From the NCBI GenBank assembly GCA_035454085.1, contig DAOTEJ010000081.1:1-11153 (forward strand): DNA of 11,153 nt, in the 5' to 3' direction. The position numbers were made by a program, and so were the translations under genes. Below are positions 1 to 6,503 of this stretch, piece after piece. Source of the DNA: DAOTEJ01 sp035454085 (GTDB lineage Bacteria; Pseudomonadota; Gammaproteobacteria; Burkholderiales; Burkholderiaceae_F). The notes under the pieces are model-generated. The model was not told the DNA's origin and searched no databases. It saw only the letters and a list, made by a program, of their open reading frames with translations. Position 1 is the first letter of the stretch. The number at the start of each line of letters is the position of its first letter.

Positions 1-55
1 CGGCGGCATGCCCGGCGGCATGGGTGGCATGGGCGGCATGGGCATGGACATGTAA
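1..55 (+). CDS. groEL: C-terminal tail of chaperonin GroEL (partial)
   Basis: Only the last 17 codons are present; the frame starts at base 2 and ends with TAA at 53-55. They encode a glycine-methionine tail, GGMPGGMGGMGGMGMDM. Such GGM repeats ending the protein are the hallmark of the disordered C-terminal tail of the GroEL subunit, which projects into the folding cavity. The body of the gene lies to the left of the window. A strong terminator follows about 60 bp downstream, so groEL transcription probably ends before the porin gene. Another GGM-rich protein is conceivable, but the exact tail pattern makes GroEL by far the best reading. Confidence 0.9.
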   Translation, partial: GGMPGGMGGMGGMGMDM

Positions 56-110
56 GACGCTTCATCGGCGGACGGCGCCTCGCGCCGCCCGTCGCCAGAA
101 GTTGCAGCAC

Positions 111-142
111 CGACGGCCCGCTCACGCGGGCCGTTGCTTTTT
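111..142 (+). terminator. Rho-independent terminator after groEL
   Basis: A perfect 9-bp G+C-rich stem (113-121 with 126-134) closes a TCAC tetraloop. It can be lengthened by a G-T wobble and a C-G pair to 111/136. A run of five T follows at 138-142. This is a textbook intrinsic terminator on the plus strand and most likely ends the groEL transcript. A weaker GC hairpin without a T-run lies just before it (73-78 with 82-87). Confidence 0.88.
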
Positions 143-447
143 CGCCCGCCCGTGCAAACCCGTGCTGCAGCTGGCGCTGCGTTCAGCCGGGGGCCGCGCG
201 CTCAGCGCCAAGCCAGCAGGGGCGCGGGACGAGGGCGTGCCGCCCGGCGATTTGCCGATCCGCCTGCCGCGATCCCTTCTTATGACTGCCCCAAGCGCCG
301 CCTTATGAGGGCGGCTCGCGACTTGATGGCAGTCAAGCGCGCTCTGACCCGCAGCCAAAGAATCGCTCCCATGAACTCGGTCGCAGACAGGCGATCGATC
401 ACCGGCCACCCAGAGGGCTGGAACACGGATCCAACCGGGAGCAAACG
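143..447 (+). promoter_or_regulatory. Gene-free leader upstream of the porin gene
   Basis: No convincing coding region lies between the groEL terminator and the porin start; the open frames here are arginine/alanine-rich GC artefacts. The porin promoter should lie here, but I could not identify a good -35/-10 pair. Two dyads are visible. One has a 6-bp stem at 297-302/310-315. The other pairs CGCG plus CTTGA (317-326, one bulged A) with TCAAG plus CGCG (333-341). The heptamer CTTATGA occurs twice, at 279-285 and 302-308. A Shine-Dalgarno GGGAG sits at 437-441, seven bases before the porin ATG. The region could give a structured 5' UTR, but no known regulatory RNA is recognised. Confidence 0.4.
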
Positions 448-1458
448 ATGAACCGCCTCACTAAGACCCTGATCGCCACCGCCGTCGCTGCGATCGCCCT
501 GCCGGCCGCCGCGCAGAACGTCACCCTCTACGGCGTGGCAGACGTGGGCATTGCCGTCACCAGCTTCGACGGCCAGACGCTGACCGCGGTGCGCGAGAAC
601 CGAACGGCCCGCTGGGGCATCCGCGGCTTCGAGAAGCTCACCAGCGACATCGAGGCGATCTTCCGCCTCGAGGGCGAGATCGACATGGGCACCGGCACGA
701 GCCCCGACGGTTTGTTCTATCGCCAGGCCTGGGCTGGCCTCAAGACGCCCTACGGCATCGGCCGCATGGGGCAGACGAAGGATCTATTCGACGACCTGTC
801 CGAATACATCGACCCGTTCCGCAACGACGGCATCTTCGGCGACTACAGCAAGCGCGCCTGGCGCGTGGGCGTGGCCAAGTCGCGGGTGAGCAATTCCATC
901 ACCTACGAAGCTCCGTCGGTCTACGGTCTGCAGTTCAAGGCCCAGTACTCGGTCGACGAGACCCCCACCGGCGTCGGCGCCTCGGGCTGGTCGGTCTCGG
1001 GCGTCTACGCCTACCGCGATCTCACCCTGCTCGCCGCCTACGACCGTCCCACCCTCACCGCCACCGGCCCGCAGGGCGACGCCTACGTGCTCGGTGCTGC
1101 CTATCAGTTCGGCCCGGTGCGCGTCTCGGGCTCGTACAACTTCGGCAACCTGAACAACGCCACCGTCAAGGCGCCGGACACGGAGTTGTCGGCCTACACG
1201 CTGGGCGTGGCCTGGGACGTGGGTCCTGGCCAGGCCAAGGCGGCCTACTCGCGCATGAACAGCAACGTCGGCGACGTCAACGCCAGCATTCGCGATCTGA
1301 GCGCGATCGGTGTCGGCTACGACTACTTCTTCTCCAAGCGCACCACGCTCTACGTGATCGGCCTGTACCAAGGCGACGGCCAGTACGACTCCGGCACCAA
1401 GAAGTTCATCTACGGCACGACGCTGGGCGCGCAGGTCGGCATCACCCACTTCTTCTGA
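448..1458 (+). CDS. Gram-negative trimeric outer-membrane porin
   Basis: The gene encodes a 336-residue general diffusion porin of the Burkholderiales type (OmpC/Omp32-like, Porin_4 class). Trimers of such 16-stranded barrels let small hydrophilic solutes cross the outer membrane. The N-terminus is a classic signal peptide (residues 1-23, MNRLTKTLIA start, cleavage near AAAQ). The mature protein opens with NVTLYGVADVGI, the typical first barrel strand. The chain is rich in alternating aromatic/polar strands and ends in VGITHFF, with the terminal Phe needed for BAM recognition. The ATG at 448 has GGGAG seven bases upstream. The next gene starts 19 bp after the stop, so the two are probably co-transcribed. 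Selectivity cannot be read, but the neighbours suggest an anionic solute. Confidence 0.93.
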   Translation: MNRLTKTLIATAVAAIALPAAAQNVTLYGVADVGIAVTSFDGQTLTAVRENRTARWGIRGFEKLTSDIEAIFRLEGEIDMGTGTSPDGLFYRQAWAGLKTPYGIGRMGQTKDLFDDLSEYIDPFRNDGIFGDYSKRAWRVGVAKSRVSNSITYEAPSVYGLQFKAQYSVDETPTGVGASGWSVSGVYAYRDLTLLAAYDRPTLTATGPQGDAYVLGAAYQFGPVRVSGSYNFGNLNNATVKAPDTELSAYTLGVAWDVGPGQAKAAYSRMNSNVGDVNASIRDLSAIGVGYDYFFSKRTTLYVIGLYQGDGQYDSGTKKFIYGTTLGAQVGITHFF

Positions 1459-1477
1459 TGGTCCGGAGAGCACAGTC

Positions 1478-2326
1478 ATGAAGCGCACCCTGATCGCGAT
1501 CGCGCTGTTGGCCGCGCTGCCCGTGGCCGCGCAGGTGAGCGAGCCGATGTCACGCGAGTTCAAGCTCCCGCTGCTTGAGGCGCCCTTCACCAAGGCGAGC
1601 GCGGACGAGGCTGCCAACGCCTACGCCAAGTCCTTCGCCACCCTGGTCATGACGACCCAGGGCGTCGAGATCCGCCCGCGCGCCGAGTTCGACAAGGAGC
1701 GCGAGGTGCGCTTCCTCGACACGCCCGGCACCTGCGCGCTGCGCGGCGCAGGCTACATCCTGCGCGAGCGCGTCTACCGGCAGGACTACCGCGTGACGCT
1801 CAAGACACGCTCTGCTGACGAGGCCTGGGTGCGGGCCACCCGCCTCGATGGCCCCGAGGCCAGCGTCAAGCTCGAGGAGGACGTGGTGCCCCCTGGCACG
1901 GGCAAGCTCTCGCGCTCGGCCACCGTGCGCATCGTGCCCCGCCAGGCACCGCGGACCCTCGCTCAGGCCGCCGAGTTGTTCCCCGCGCTCAAGCGCCTCG
2001 CCACCAGCGACGCCCCGCTCGAGGTGGTCGAGGGCTTGAAAGTGAAGGAAACGGTCTACAAGCTGCCTGACTGGCGCGTCGCTGGCGTCAAGTTTGAGGC
2101 CGGCCTGTCGGTCTGGCATGCCGCGTCGGACGGACGCCTGCTGTTCGTGGAGTCCGACTTCAGCTACGACGTGCCGCAGGATCCGGCCAAGGCGCGCGAA
2201 GTGGCCGAGAAGGCGCAAGCGCTCTTTGCCGCGATGCAGGCCGACGCCGCCTGGGCCGGAGCCCGCACGCAGACCAAGACCGACTTCACTTACGGTGCCG
2301 CCGGCGGGAAGTTCTGCAAGCCCTAG
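1478..2326 (+). CDS. Exported CYTH/TTM-like protein, function unknown
   Basis: A 282-residue protein with a signal peptide (about residues 1-19, MKRTLIAIALLAALPVAAQ), so periplasmic or surface-exposed. The core carries strands reminiscent of the CYTH/triphosphate-tunnel fold: REVRFLDTP at 75-83, LRGAGYILRERV at 88-99 and YRVTLKTR at 104-111. These mirror the 'YxDTP...L...G..LR.R....TLK' pattern of CYTH domains. Acidic strands follow later (KLEEDV 131-136, FVESDFSY 223-230). A clean N-terminal ExExK metal-binding motif is not evident, so it may bind a polyanion rather than hydrolyse it. Two cysteines (86, 280) could form a disulfide. The start is supported by GGAGAG at 1465-1470. It follows the porin by 19 bp, suggesting a pore plus periplasmic partner. 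The family call is by motif reading only. Confidence 0.72.
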   Translation: MKRTLIAIALLAALPVAAQVSEPMSREFKLPLLEAPFTKASADEAANAYAKSFATLVMTTQGVEIRPRAEFDKEREVRFLDTPGTCALRGAGYILRERVYRQDYRVTLKTRSADEAWVRATRLDGPEASVKLEEDVVPPGTGKLSRSATVRIVPRQAPRTLAQAAELFPALKRLATSDAPLEVVEGLKVKETVYKLPDWRVAGVKFEAGLSVWHAASDGRLLFVESDFSYDVPQDPAKAREVAEKAQALFAAMQADAAWAGARTQTKTDFTYGAAGGKFCKP

Positions 2327-2337
2327 GATGCGCTGTG

Positions 2338-2352
2338 CCGGCGTACGGCCGG
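2338..2352. repeat. Small GC hairpin between convergent genes
   Basis: A 5-bp inverted repeat (CCGGC at 2338-2342, GCCGG at 2348-2352) lies 12 bp after the stop of the exported CYTH-like gene. It has no T-run, so alone it is a weak terminator. It may act with the larger hairpin immediately downstream to separate the two convergent transcripts. Confidence 0.35.
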
Positions 2353-2361
2353 AGCCGGTAA

Positions 2362-2390
2362 CGAAAGGGGTCGCTCAGGCGGCCCCTTGC
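2362..2390. terminator. Probable terminator hairpin overlapping the lysR-type stop codon
   Basis: A 10-bp stem with one G-T wobble (2365-2374 with 2379-2388) closes a TCAG loop. Read on the minus strand it is followed by TTTCGTT, giving a modest intrinsic terminator for the regulator gene. On the plus strand the tail is only TTGCTTC. The stop codon of the regulator (complement of 2375-2377) lies in the loop. Its position between two converging genes fits a shared or mainly minus-strand terminator. Confidence 0.55.
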
Positions 2391-3280
2391 TTCATGTGCT
2401 TCTGCAGGAAGCGGATGAACACGGTGGCGAGGTTCGACAAGCGCCGCTCGTGGTGCCAGCACAGCAGCAGGTCGCGCTCCAGCGGTACCCCTGCGATCGT
2501 CAGGCTGATCAGGCTGCCGGACTCGAGTTCGCGCACCACCGCCAGCCGCGAGATGATCGACACGCCCAGCCCTGATTCGACCGCGCGCTTGATCGCCCCC
2601 ACGTTTCCCATCTCGATCGAGGAGCGCGGCGTCACGCCCACGGCACGCAGCTGCTCGAACAGGGTCTCGGCGCTCGCCGAGTCGCGAGCCGGCGTCACGA
2701 AGGGCAGCTCGGCCAGCGTCTCGGGAGTGATCACACCCTGGTCGGCCAGTGGATGCTGCGGTGGCGCGATCAGCAACAGCCGGTCGCGCGCGATCGGCTT
2801 GACCGCGAGCCGGTCGTCCTGCTCGGGCGCACCCTCGCCGATCACGCCCAGGTCCAACTCGTTGCGCAGGACCATGTCGACCACCTTGTGGCTCGACTCC
2901 ACGCGTACGACAAGCTCGGCGTCGGGATAGCGGGCGCGGAATTCAGCAAGGATCGCCGGAAGCAGATAGATGCCCACTACGTGGCTCGCGCCGATCTTGA
3001 GCGTCCCGGCGCCCGGCGTCAGCAGATCGGCCAGTTCCCCCTCCAGCTGGTCGACCCGGCGCAGGATCTCCTCGGCCGCTGCCGCGGCGATGCGGCCCGC
3101 GTCGGTCAGCGCGAGCTTGCGCGCCGAACGCTCGAAGAGTTTCGCCTTCAGCCCGTTCTCGAGCGCGACGATCTGCGCGCTGACCGCGGGCTGCGTGAGG
3201 TGCAGTTCCTCGGCGGCGCGCGAAAAACTCATGTGTCGCGAGGCCGTGAGGAAGGTCCGCAACTGCGCCAGCGTCATCAT
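2375..3280 (-). CDS. LysR-type transcriptional regulator
   Basis: A 301-residue LTTR. The N-terminal winged helix-turn-helix is clear: LRTFLTASRHMSFSRAAEEL, then LTQPAVSAQIVALE, LFERSARKLALTDAG within the first 65 residues. A linker helix and the periplasmic-binding-protein-like effector domain follow (GTLKIGASHVVGIYLLPAIL from about residue 92, DLGVIGE near 150). Length and layout match the family, and the effector domain is closest in feel to the CbbR/CysB-like groups. Translation starts at 3280 or one codon later, with GAGAGG upstream. The gene is divergent from the CYTH-DASS-SulP run and convergent with the porin pair. LTTRs usually control the divergent operon and themselves from the shared intergenic region, so it is the obvious candidate regulator. 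The ligand is unknown. Confidence 0.93.
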   Translation of the reverse strand: MMTLAQLRTFLTASRHMSFSRAAEELHLTQPAVSAQIVALENGLKAKLFERSARKLALTDAGRIAAAAAEEILRRVDQLEGELADLLTPGAGTLKIGASHVVGIYLLPAILAEFRARYPDAELVVRVESSHKVVDMVLRNELDLGVIGEGAPEQDDRLAVKPIARDRLLLIAPPQHPLADQGVITPETLAELPFVTPARDSASAETLFEQLRAVGVTPRSSIEMGNVGAIKRAVESGLGVSIISRLAVVRELESGSLISLTIAGVPLERDLLLCWHHERRLSNLATVFIRFLQKHMKQGAA

Positions 3281-3499
3281 GATGTGTGGACCTCTCGCAA
3301 CGGCGTCGGACGACCTGGATCAAACGCAAGCAAGGTCGCGGATCGGATCAACCCGCACCCACTTTCCGCCAGGCGCACGTTGGCGAGCGTCGGCACCAAG
3401 CCGCAGATTGATCTTTCGCAAGGAAGCGTCTCGCCAAGTCCCATGGAGGCGAGTTTAAGAGGCTCCGCAGTGCGATTGATACGGCGCGGCTTATGAGTC

Positions 3500-3549
3500 G
3501 GATTCCAAACTTTGATTGGACGCTGCCGAGGGTGGATTCCTAGACTTTG
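3500..3549. repeat. Direct repeat GGATTCC(2-3)ACTTTG, two copies, with a dyad
   Basis: GGATTCC at 3500-3506 and ACTTTG at 3509-3514 recur as GGATTCC at 3534-3540 and ACTTTG at 3544-3549. The spacers are 2 and 3 bp and the period is about 34 bp. The first copy overlaps a perfect 5-bp inverted repeat, TCCAA (3504-3508) and TTGGA (3516-3520). The location, 120-170 bp before the CYTH start, suggests a protein-binding site. Confidence 0.55.
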
Positions 3550-3550
3550 T

Positions 3551-3588
3551 CCGTGTCCTGCAGTGCGTGCGCCGTGTCCTGTCGTGCG
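3551..3588. repeat. Tandem 17-bp direct repeat spaced by 21 bp
   Basis: CCGTGTCCTGNNGTGCG occurs at 3551-3567 and again at 3572-3588, with 15 of 17 positions identical. The period is 21 bp, two helical turns, so both copies face the same side of the DNA. It lies 81 bp before the CYTH start codon, a position typical for an activator or repressor site. Confidence 0.6.
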
Positions 3589-3668
3589 GACCGCAGCCTC
3601 GCGCCAAGCGGGACGTCAAGCGAAATTCGCGACATCAAGGCCGGTCCAGCCGGCGTACGGAGATCACC

Positions 3669-4142
3669 GTGGGCAAGGAAATCGAACGCAAGTTTCTCGT
3701 GAACCAGAAGCTGTGGAAGCCGCTTAACGGCGGCACGCACTTCAAGCAGGGCTATCTGAACTCGCAGAAGGAGCGAGTGGTGCGCGTGCGCATCGAGGGC
3801 GACCGCGCCAAGCTCACCATCAAGGGCGCCAACAACGGCATCACGCGCTCCGAGTTCGAGTACTCGCTGCCCGTCGAGGACGCCGCGGTCCTGCTCGACA
3901 GCCTTTGCGAGCAGCCGCTGATCGACAAGCACCGCCACACCGAGACGGTCGGCGGCAAGCTCTGGGAGATCGACGTCTTTCACGGCGAAAACGAAGGGCT
4001 GATCGTCGCCGAGGTCGAACTCGCCTCCGAGGAAGAGGGCTTCGAGTTGCCGGCCTGGGCCCTGGCCGAGGTCTCGTCCGACCCGCGCTACTACAACTCC
4101 AACCTGCTGAAGAGCCCCTACAGCAAGTGGAAGGCCCGGTGA
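3669..4142 (+). CDS. CYTH-domain triphosphate tunnel phosphohydrolase
   Basis: A compact 157-residue cytoplasmic CYTH protein. From the chosen GTG start it begins MGKEIERKFLV, the diagnostic ExExK metal-binding strand at residues 4-8. It continues with RVRIEGDRAKLTIKG (39-53), RSEFEYSL (60-67), KHRHTE (87-92), WEIDVF (99-104), the acidic AEVELASEEE (114-123) and the C-terminal DPRYYNSNLL (138-147). Length and motif order match the small bacterial TTM enzymes, of which Nitrosomonas europaea NE2496 and a Clostridium thermocellum homologue are described as metal-dependent tripolyphosphatases. Inorganic triphosphatase activity is therefore the best guess. The frame is open back to 3516, but GTG at 3669 has GGAG at 3659-3662 and places the ExExK strand at the N-terminus as in relatives. 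It heads the operon; the transporter gene begins 16 bp after its stop. Confidence 0.9.
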   Translation: MGKEIERKFLVNQKLWKPLNGGTHFKQGYLNSQKERVVRVRIEGDRAKLTIKGANNGITRSEFEYSLPVEDAAVLLDSLCEQPLIDKHRHTETVGGKLWEIDVFHGENEGLIVAEVELASEEEGFELPAWALAEVSSDPRYYNSNLLKSPYSKWKAR

Positions 4143-4158
4143 GGTCCCGGAGCAGGTC

Positions 4159-5730
4159 ATGAGCACCGTCGTCGCTGAAAACGCATCGGCCCGCAACCAG
4201 AAGCTCATGGAGCTTCTGGCGATGGACAGGATGAGCCTGTCGGCCAAGACCCGGCCCGCGCAGAACGGAACCGAGGCGTGGATGCGCTACCTCGGCTTTC
4301 CGCTCGGCATCCTCGTCTTCCTGCTGATCTTCTACCTGCCCAGCGGCGCCGGCCTGAGCGGTGCCGCCCAGGCCGGCGCGGCTTGCTTCATGCTGGCCCT
4401 GGTGTGGTGGGTGACCGAGCCCTTCCCCACCTACGTGACCTCGCTGGTGCTGATGTTCCTGCTGCTGATCACGCGCACGGCGGCGCCCAAGGACATCCTC
4501 GAAGTCCTGGGCATGGAGGTGATCTGGCTGAACCTGCTCGCCTTCATCCTCGGCTCGATGCTGGTCAAGGTGAAGCTCGCCAAGCGCATGGCGCTGTGGA
4601 TGATCTCGAAGTTCGGACGCACCGCCACCTCGGCGCTTTTCGCGTTCGTGATCATCCAGCTGATCCTCGCACCGCTGATCCCCGCCACCGCGGCGCGCGC
4701 AGTGATGACCCTGCCGCTGATGATCGTGGTGGCCGCCATCTACGGCGCCACGCAGGAGTCGAACAACAACTTCGGCCGCAATCTCTTCCTGATCAACCTG
4801 ATCGGCATTTCGGTGCTCTCGTCGATGACCATGACGGGATCCTCGGCCAACCTGATCGCCGTCGGCCTCATCGAGACCATGAGCGGCGAGCGCGTCTACT
4901 ACATGGACTGGGCGCGCGTGGGCACGCCGATCGCGGTGATCACGACACTGCTGATGTGGCTGATCGGCCGCAAGTGGCTGTTCCCGATCTCCAAGGCCGA
5001 ACAACTGCCGCAGATCGAGGGCGGGATCGAACTGATCCGCAGCCAGTACCAGGAACTCGGCCCTCTGCGGCCCGAAGAGAAGAAGGCGATCGGCATCTTC
5101 GGCCTGGTGCTCTTCCTGTGGATGACCGACGTGTTCCACATGGCGTGGTTCGGCGTCGAGGTCGGCGCGGCCTTCGCGGCCCTGCTCGGCGCGGTTCTCG
5201 TCCTATTCCCGCGCTACGGGATCATGCAGTGGTCCGAGGCCGAGATTCCCTGGCACCTGCTGATCTTCAGCGCCGGCGCTTACGCGGGCGGCCTCGCGCT
5301 CGACGACACGGGCGCGGCGGAGTGGGCGGTGCGCCACCTGTTCGAGGGCATCGACCTGCGCGGAGTCCCCTTCGGCGTCTCTTACACGGTGGTCATCTGC
5401 GTAATGATGTACAGCCACCTGCTCACCACCTCGAAGACGGTGCGCACGCTGATCCTGATGCCAATCATCATCACGCTGGCCAAGGCCCTCGGCTGGAATC
5501 CCCTGGCCTTCGCCCTGCCCGCGGCGCTGTGCATCGACTGGGTCGTGGGCCTGCCCATCAGCGGCAAGCCCAACGTGATCCTCTTCTCGACCAACCAGTA
5601 CACGGTCATCGACAACCTGAAGTACGGGCTGGTGACCTGCACGCTGGGCGTCATCCTGCTGGTCGCCTCGGCGATGACCTGGTTCCACTGGATCGGTCTG
5701 ACCCCCTCCTTCTGGGCGGTGGCGCCATGA
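4159..5730 (+). CDS. DASS/SLC13-family anion:Na+ or anion antiporter
   Basis: A 523-residue polytopic inner-membrane carrier of the divalent anion:sodium symporter family (CitT/YbhI/NaDC-like), whose members move dicarboxylates, citrate, sulfate or phosphate. After a hydrophilic N-terminus (1-40) come about a dozen hydrophobic segments. Family signatures are WWVTEPFP at 83-90, PATAARAVMTLPL at 175-187, the first clamshell loop MTGSSANLIA at 225-234, HLLIFSAGAYAGGLAL at 366-381, and the second loop GKPNVILFSTNQY at 469-481. The loops correspond to the two SNT-type substrate-binding repeats but deviate from the usual SNT wording, so substrate and ion coupling are uncertain. The ATG at 4159 has GGAG at 4149-4152. 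The stop overlaps the next start (ATGA), so the two products are translationally coupled. Eukaryotic relatives Pho87/90/91 carry phosphate, which fits polyphosphate-linked neighbours. Confidence 0.9.
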   Translation: MSTVVAENASARNQKLMELLAMDRMSLSAKTRPAQNGTEAWMRYLGFPLGILVFLLIFYLPSGAGLSGAAQAGAACFMLALVWWVTEPFPTYVTSLVLMFLLLITRTAAPKDILEVLGMEVIWLNLLAFILGSMLVKVKLAKRMALWMISKFGRTATSALFAFVIIQLILAPLIPATAARAVMTLPLMIVVAAIYGATQESNNNFGRNLFLINLIGISVLSSMTMTGSSANLIAVGLIETMSGERVYYMDWARVGTPIAVITTLLMWLIGRKWLFPISKAEQLPQIEGGIELIRSQYQELGPLRPEEKKAIGIFGLVLFLWMTDVFHMAWFGVEVGAAFAALLGAVLVLFPRYGIMQWSEAEIPWHLLIFSAGAYAGGLALDDTGAAEWAVRHLFEGIDLRGVPFGVSYTVVICVMMYSHLLTTSKTVRTLILMPIIITLAKALGWNPLAFALPAALCIDWVVGLPISGKPNVILFSTNQYTVIDNLKYGLVTCTLGVILLVASAMTWFHWIGLTPSFWAVAP

Positions 5731-6455
5731 GACTCCTGATCGCAGCGTTCACGCTTAGCGCAGCGGCCTGTGCCGCCGAAGCGGTGCAGATCAAGTCCTA
5801 CGAAGGGCGGATCGACGTGGCCGCTCAAGGCGCAAGCCAGGCCCGCATCCTGCTCCAGATCGAGGACGCCGCACCGGGCACGCTGCTCGTGCCGCTCGCG
5901 CCTGCGCTCAAGCCCGAGGGTGCCGTGAAGCTCGACTCCGCCCCGCTGGGCACCACGGTCAAGGTGGTGACGGTGGGCGAGCGCCCCCACCTGGCGCTCG
6001 AGATCCCCGAGGCCGCGGCTGGCCGCGTCGCGTTGCAGCTGAGCTTTCCCGTCAAGAAGGTGCTCACCGAGCCCAAGGCGCGCTCGAGCGGCAAGAAGAC
6101 CCTGCCCGAGAACAGCCTGCTGCTCAACCACGCCTTCGTCCACACCCAGCCCTACACGATCGACGCATACCGCATGGCGGTGGTCCTGCCCGAGGGCGCC
6201 CGCGTGCACATCGTGCGCGAGGCGCTGCCCAAGGCCCGGCGCTCGGAGATCGAGCCGCGCGTCGGCCTTGACGGCCGCGACGGGCGCCAGGGCGCATTGC
6301 TGCAACTGGGCGACATCAAGCAGGGCGACAGCGCCTCGATGTCGCTTGAGGTCGTGCCCGACCACCGCTCGCTGACCTGGCTGATCGTGGGGCTCGCGCT
6401 GGTGGGCGCCTATCTCTACGGCTTCCGCCACCTCGTCCTCAAACCCCGATCCTGA
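5727..6455 (+). CDS. Envelope protein with signal peptide and C-terminal membrane anchor, unknown
   Basis: A 242-residue protein of no family I recognise. The ATG at 5727 overlaps the transporter stop (ATGA), a strong sign of coupling and a clear reason to choose this start over the longer open frame upstream. Residues 1-19 form a signal peptide (MRLLIAAFTLSAAACAAEA). The Cys at 15 is not in a convincing lipobox. Residues 20-215 alternate beta-type hydrophobic strands (ARILLQIED, GTLLVPLAPAL, HLALEIPEAAAGRVALQLSF), suggesting a beta-sandwich. A transmembrane helix follows at about 217-235 (LTWLIVGLALVGAYLYGF), then a short basic tail, placing the body in the periplasm. It may be an accessory or substrate-capture subunit of the DASS transporter; this is inference from coupling alone. 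Confidence 0.82.
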   Translation: MRLLIAAFTLSAAACAAEAVQIKSYEGRIDVAAQGASQARILLQIEDAAPGTLLVPLAPALKPEGAVKLDSAPLGTTVKVVTVGERPHLALEIPEAAAGRVALQLSFPVKKVLTEPKARSSGKKTLPENSLLLNHAFVHTQPYTIDAYRMAVVLPEGARVHIVREALPKARRSEIEPRVGLDGRDGRQGALLQLGDIKQGDSASMSLEVVPDHRSLTWLIVGLALVGAYLYGFRHLVLKPRS

Positions 6456-6456
6456 C

Positions 6457-6476
6457 CGGACGGCGTGCGCCGTCCG
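6457..6476 (+). repeat. Perfect intercistronic hairpin
   Basis: An 8-bp perfect stem (6457-6464 with 6469-6476) closes a GTGC loop, starting two bases after the stop of the membrane-anchored gene. It has no T-run, so it is more likely an mRNA-stability or attenuation element than a full terminator. A good ribosome site for the next gene follows at 6490-6494. Confidence 0.6.
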
Positions 6477-6503
6477 CCCTCAAACGACTAGGAGTCCCGT
6501 GTC

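Larger units (their letters stand above)
3281..3668. promoter_or_regulatory. Divergent intergenic region with repeated elements
   Basis: These 388 bp separate the LysR-type gene from the first CYTH gene and contain no convincing CDS; an upstream in-frame extension of the CYTH frame lacks family resemblance. Promoters for both directions should lie here, but no clean sigma-70 pair was found. Structured elements cluster at 3500-3588: a GGATTCC/ACTTTG block occurring twice, a TCCAA-N7-TTGGA dyad, and a 17-bp direct repeat at exactly 21-bp spacing. These are plausible operator sites for the adjacent LysR-type regulator, although the dyad is not a canonical T-N11-A LTTR box. Confidence 0.5.

Noticed and set aside
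24..451. Small open frames in the groEL-porin gap
   Set aside because: They overlap the terminator, are Arg/Ala-rich, lack ribosome sites and show no family resemblance.
3476..3517. TTGATA/TTGATT boxes as sigma-70 promoter elements for the CYTH operon
   Set aside because: No acceptable -10 hexamer lies 16-18 bp downstream of either box, so a promoter call would be guesswork.
3516..3668. N-terminal extension of the CYTH protein to the upstream start at 3516
   Set aside because: The extra 51 residues are basic and cysteine-containing without family match, and they cover the repeat elements. GTG 3669 has a Shine-Dalgarno and gives the usual CYTH N-terminus.
3841..5139. 432-codon minus-strand frame under the CYTH and DASS genes
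   Set aside because: Composition is Gln/His/Arg/Asp-rich low complexity, antisense to two confidently recognised genes.
4278..5726. Upstream extension of the membrane-anchored gene frame through the DASS gene
   Set aside because: The extension is a shadow of the transporter. The ATG at 5727 begins a proper signal peptide and overlaps the transporter stop by four bases.
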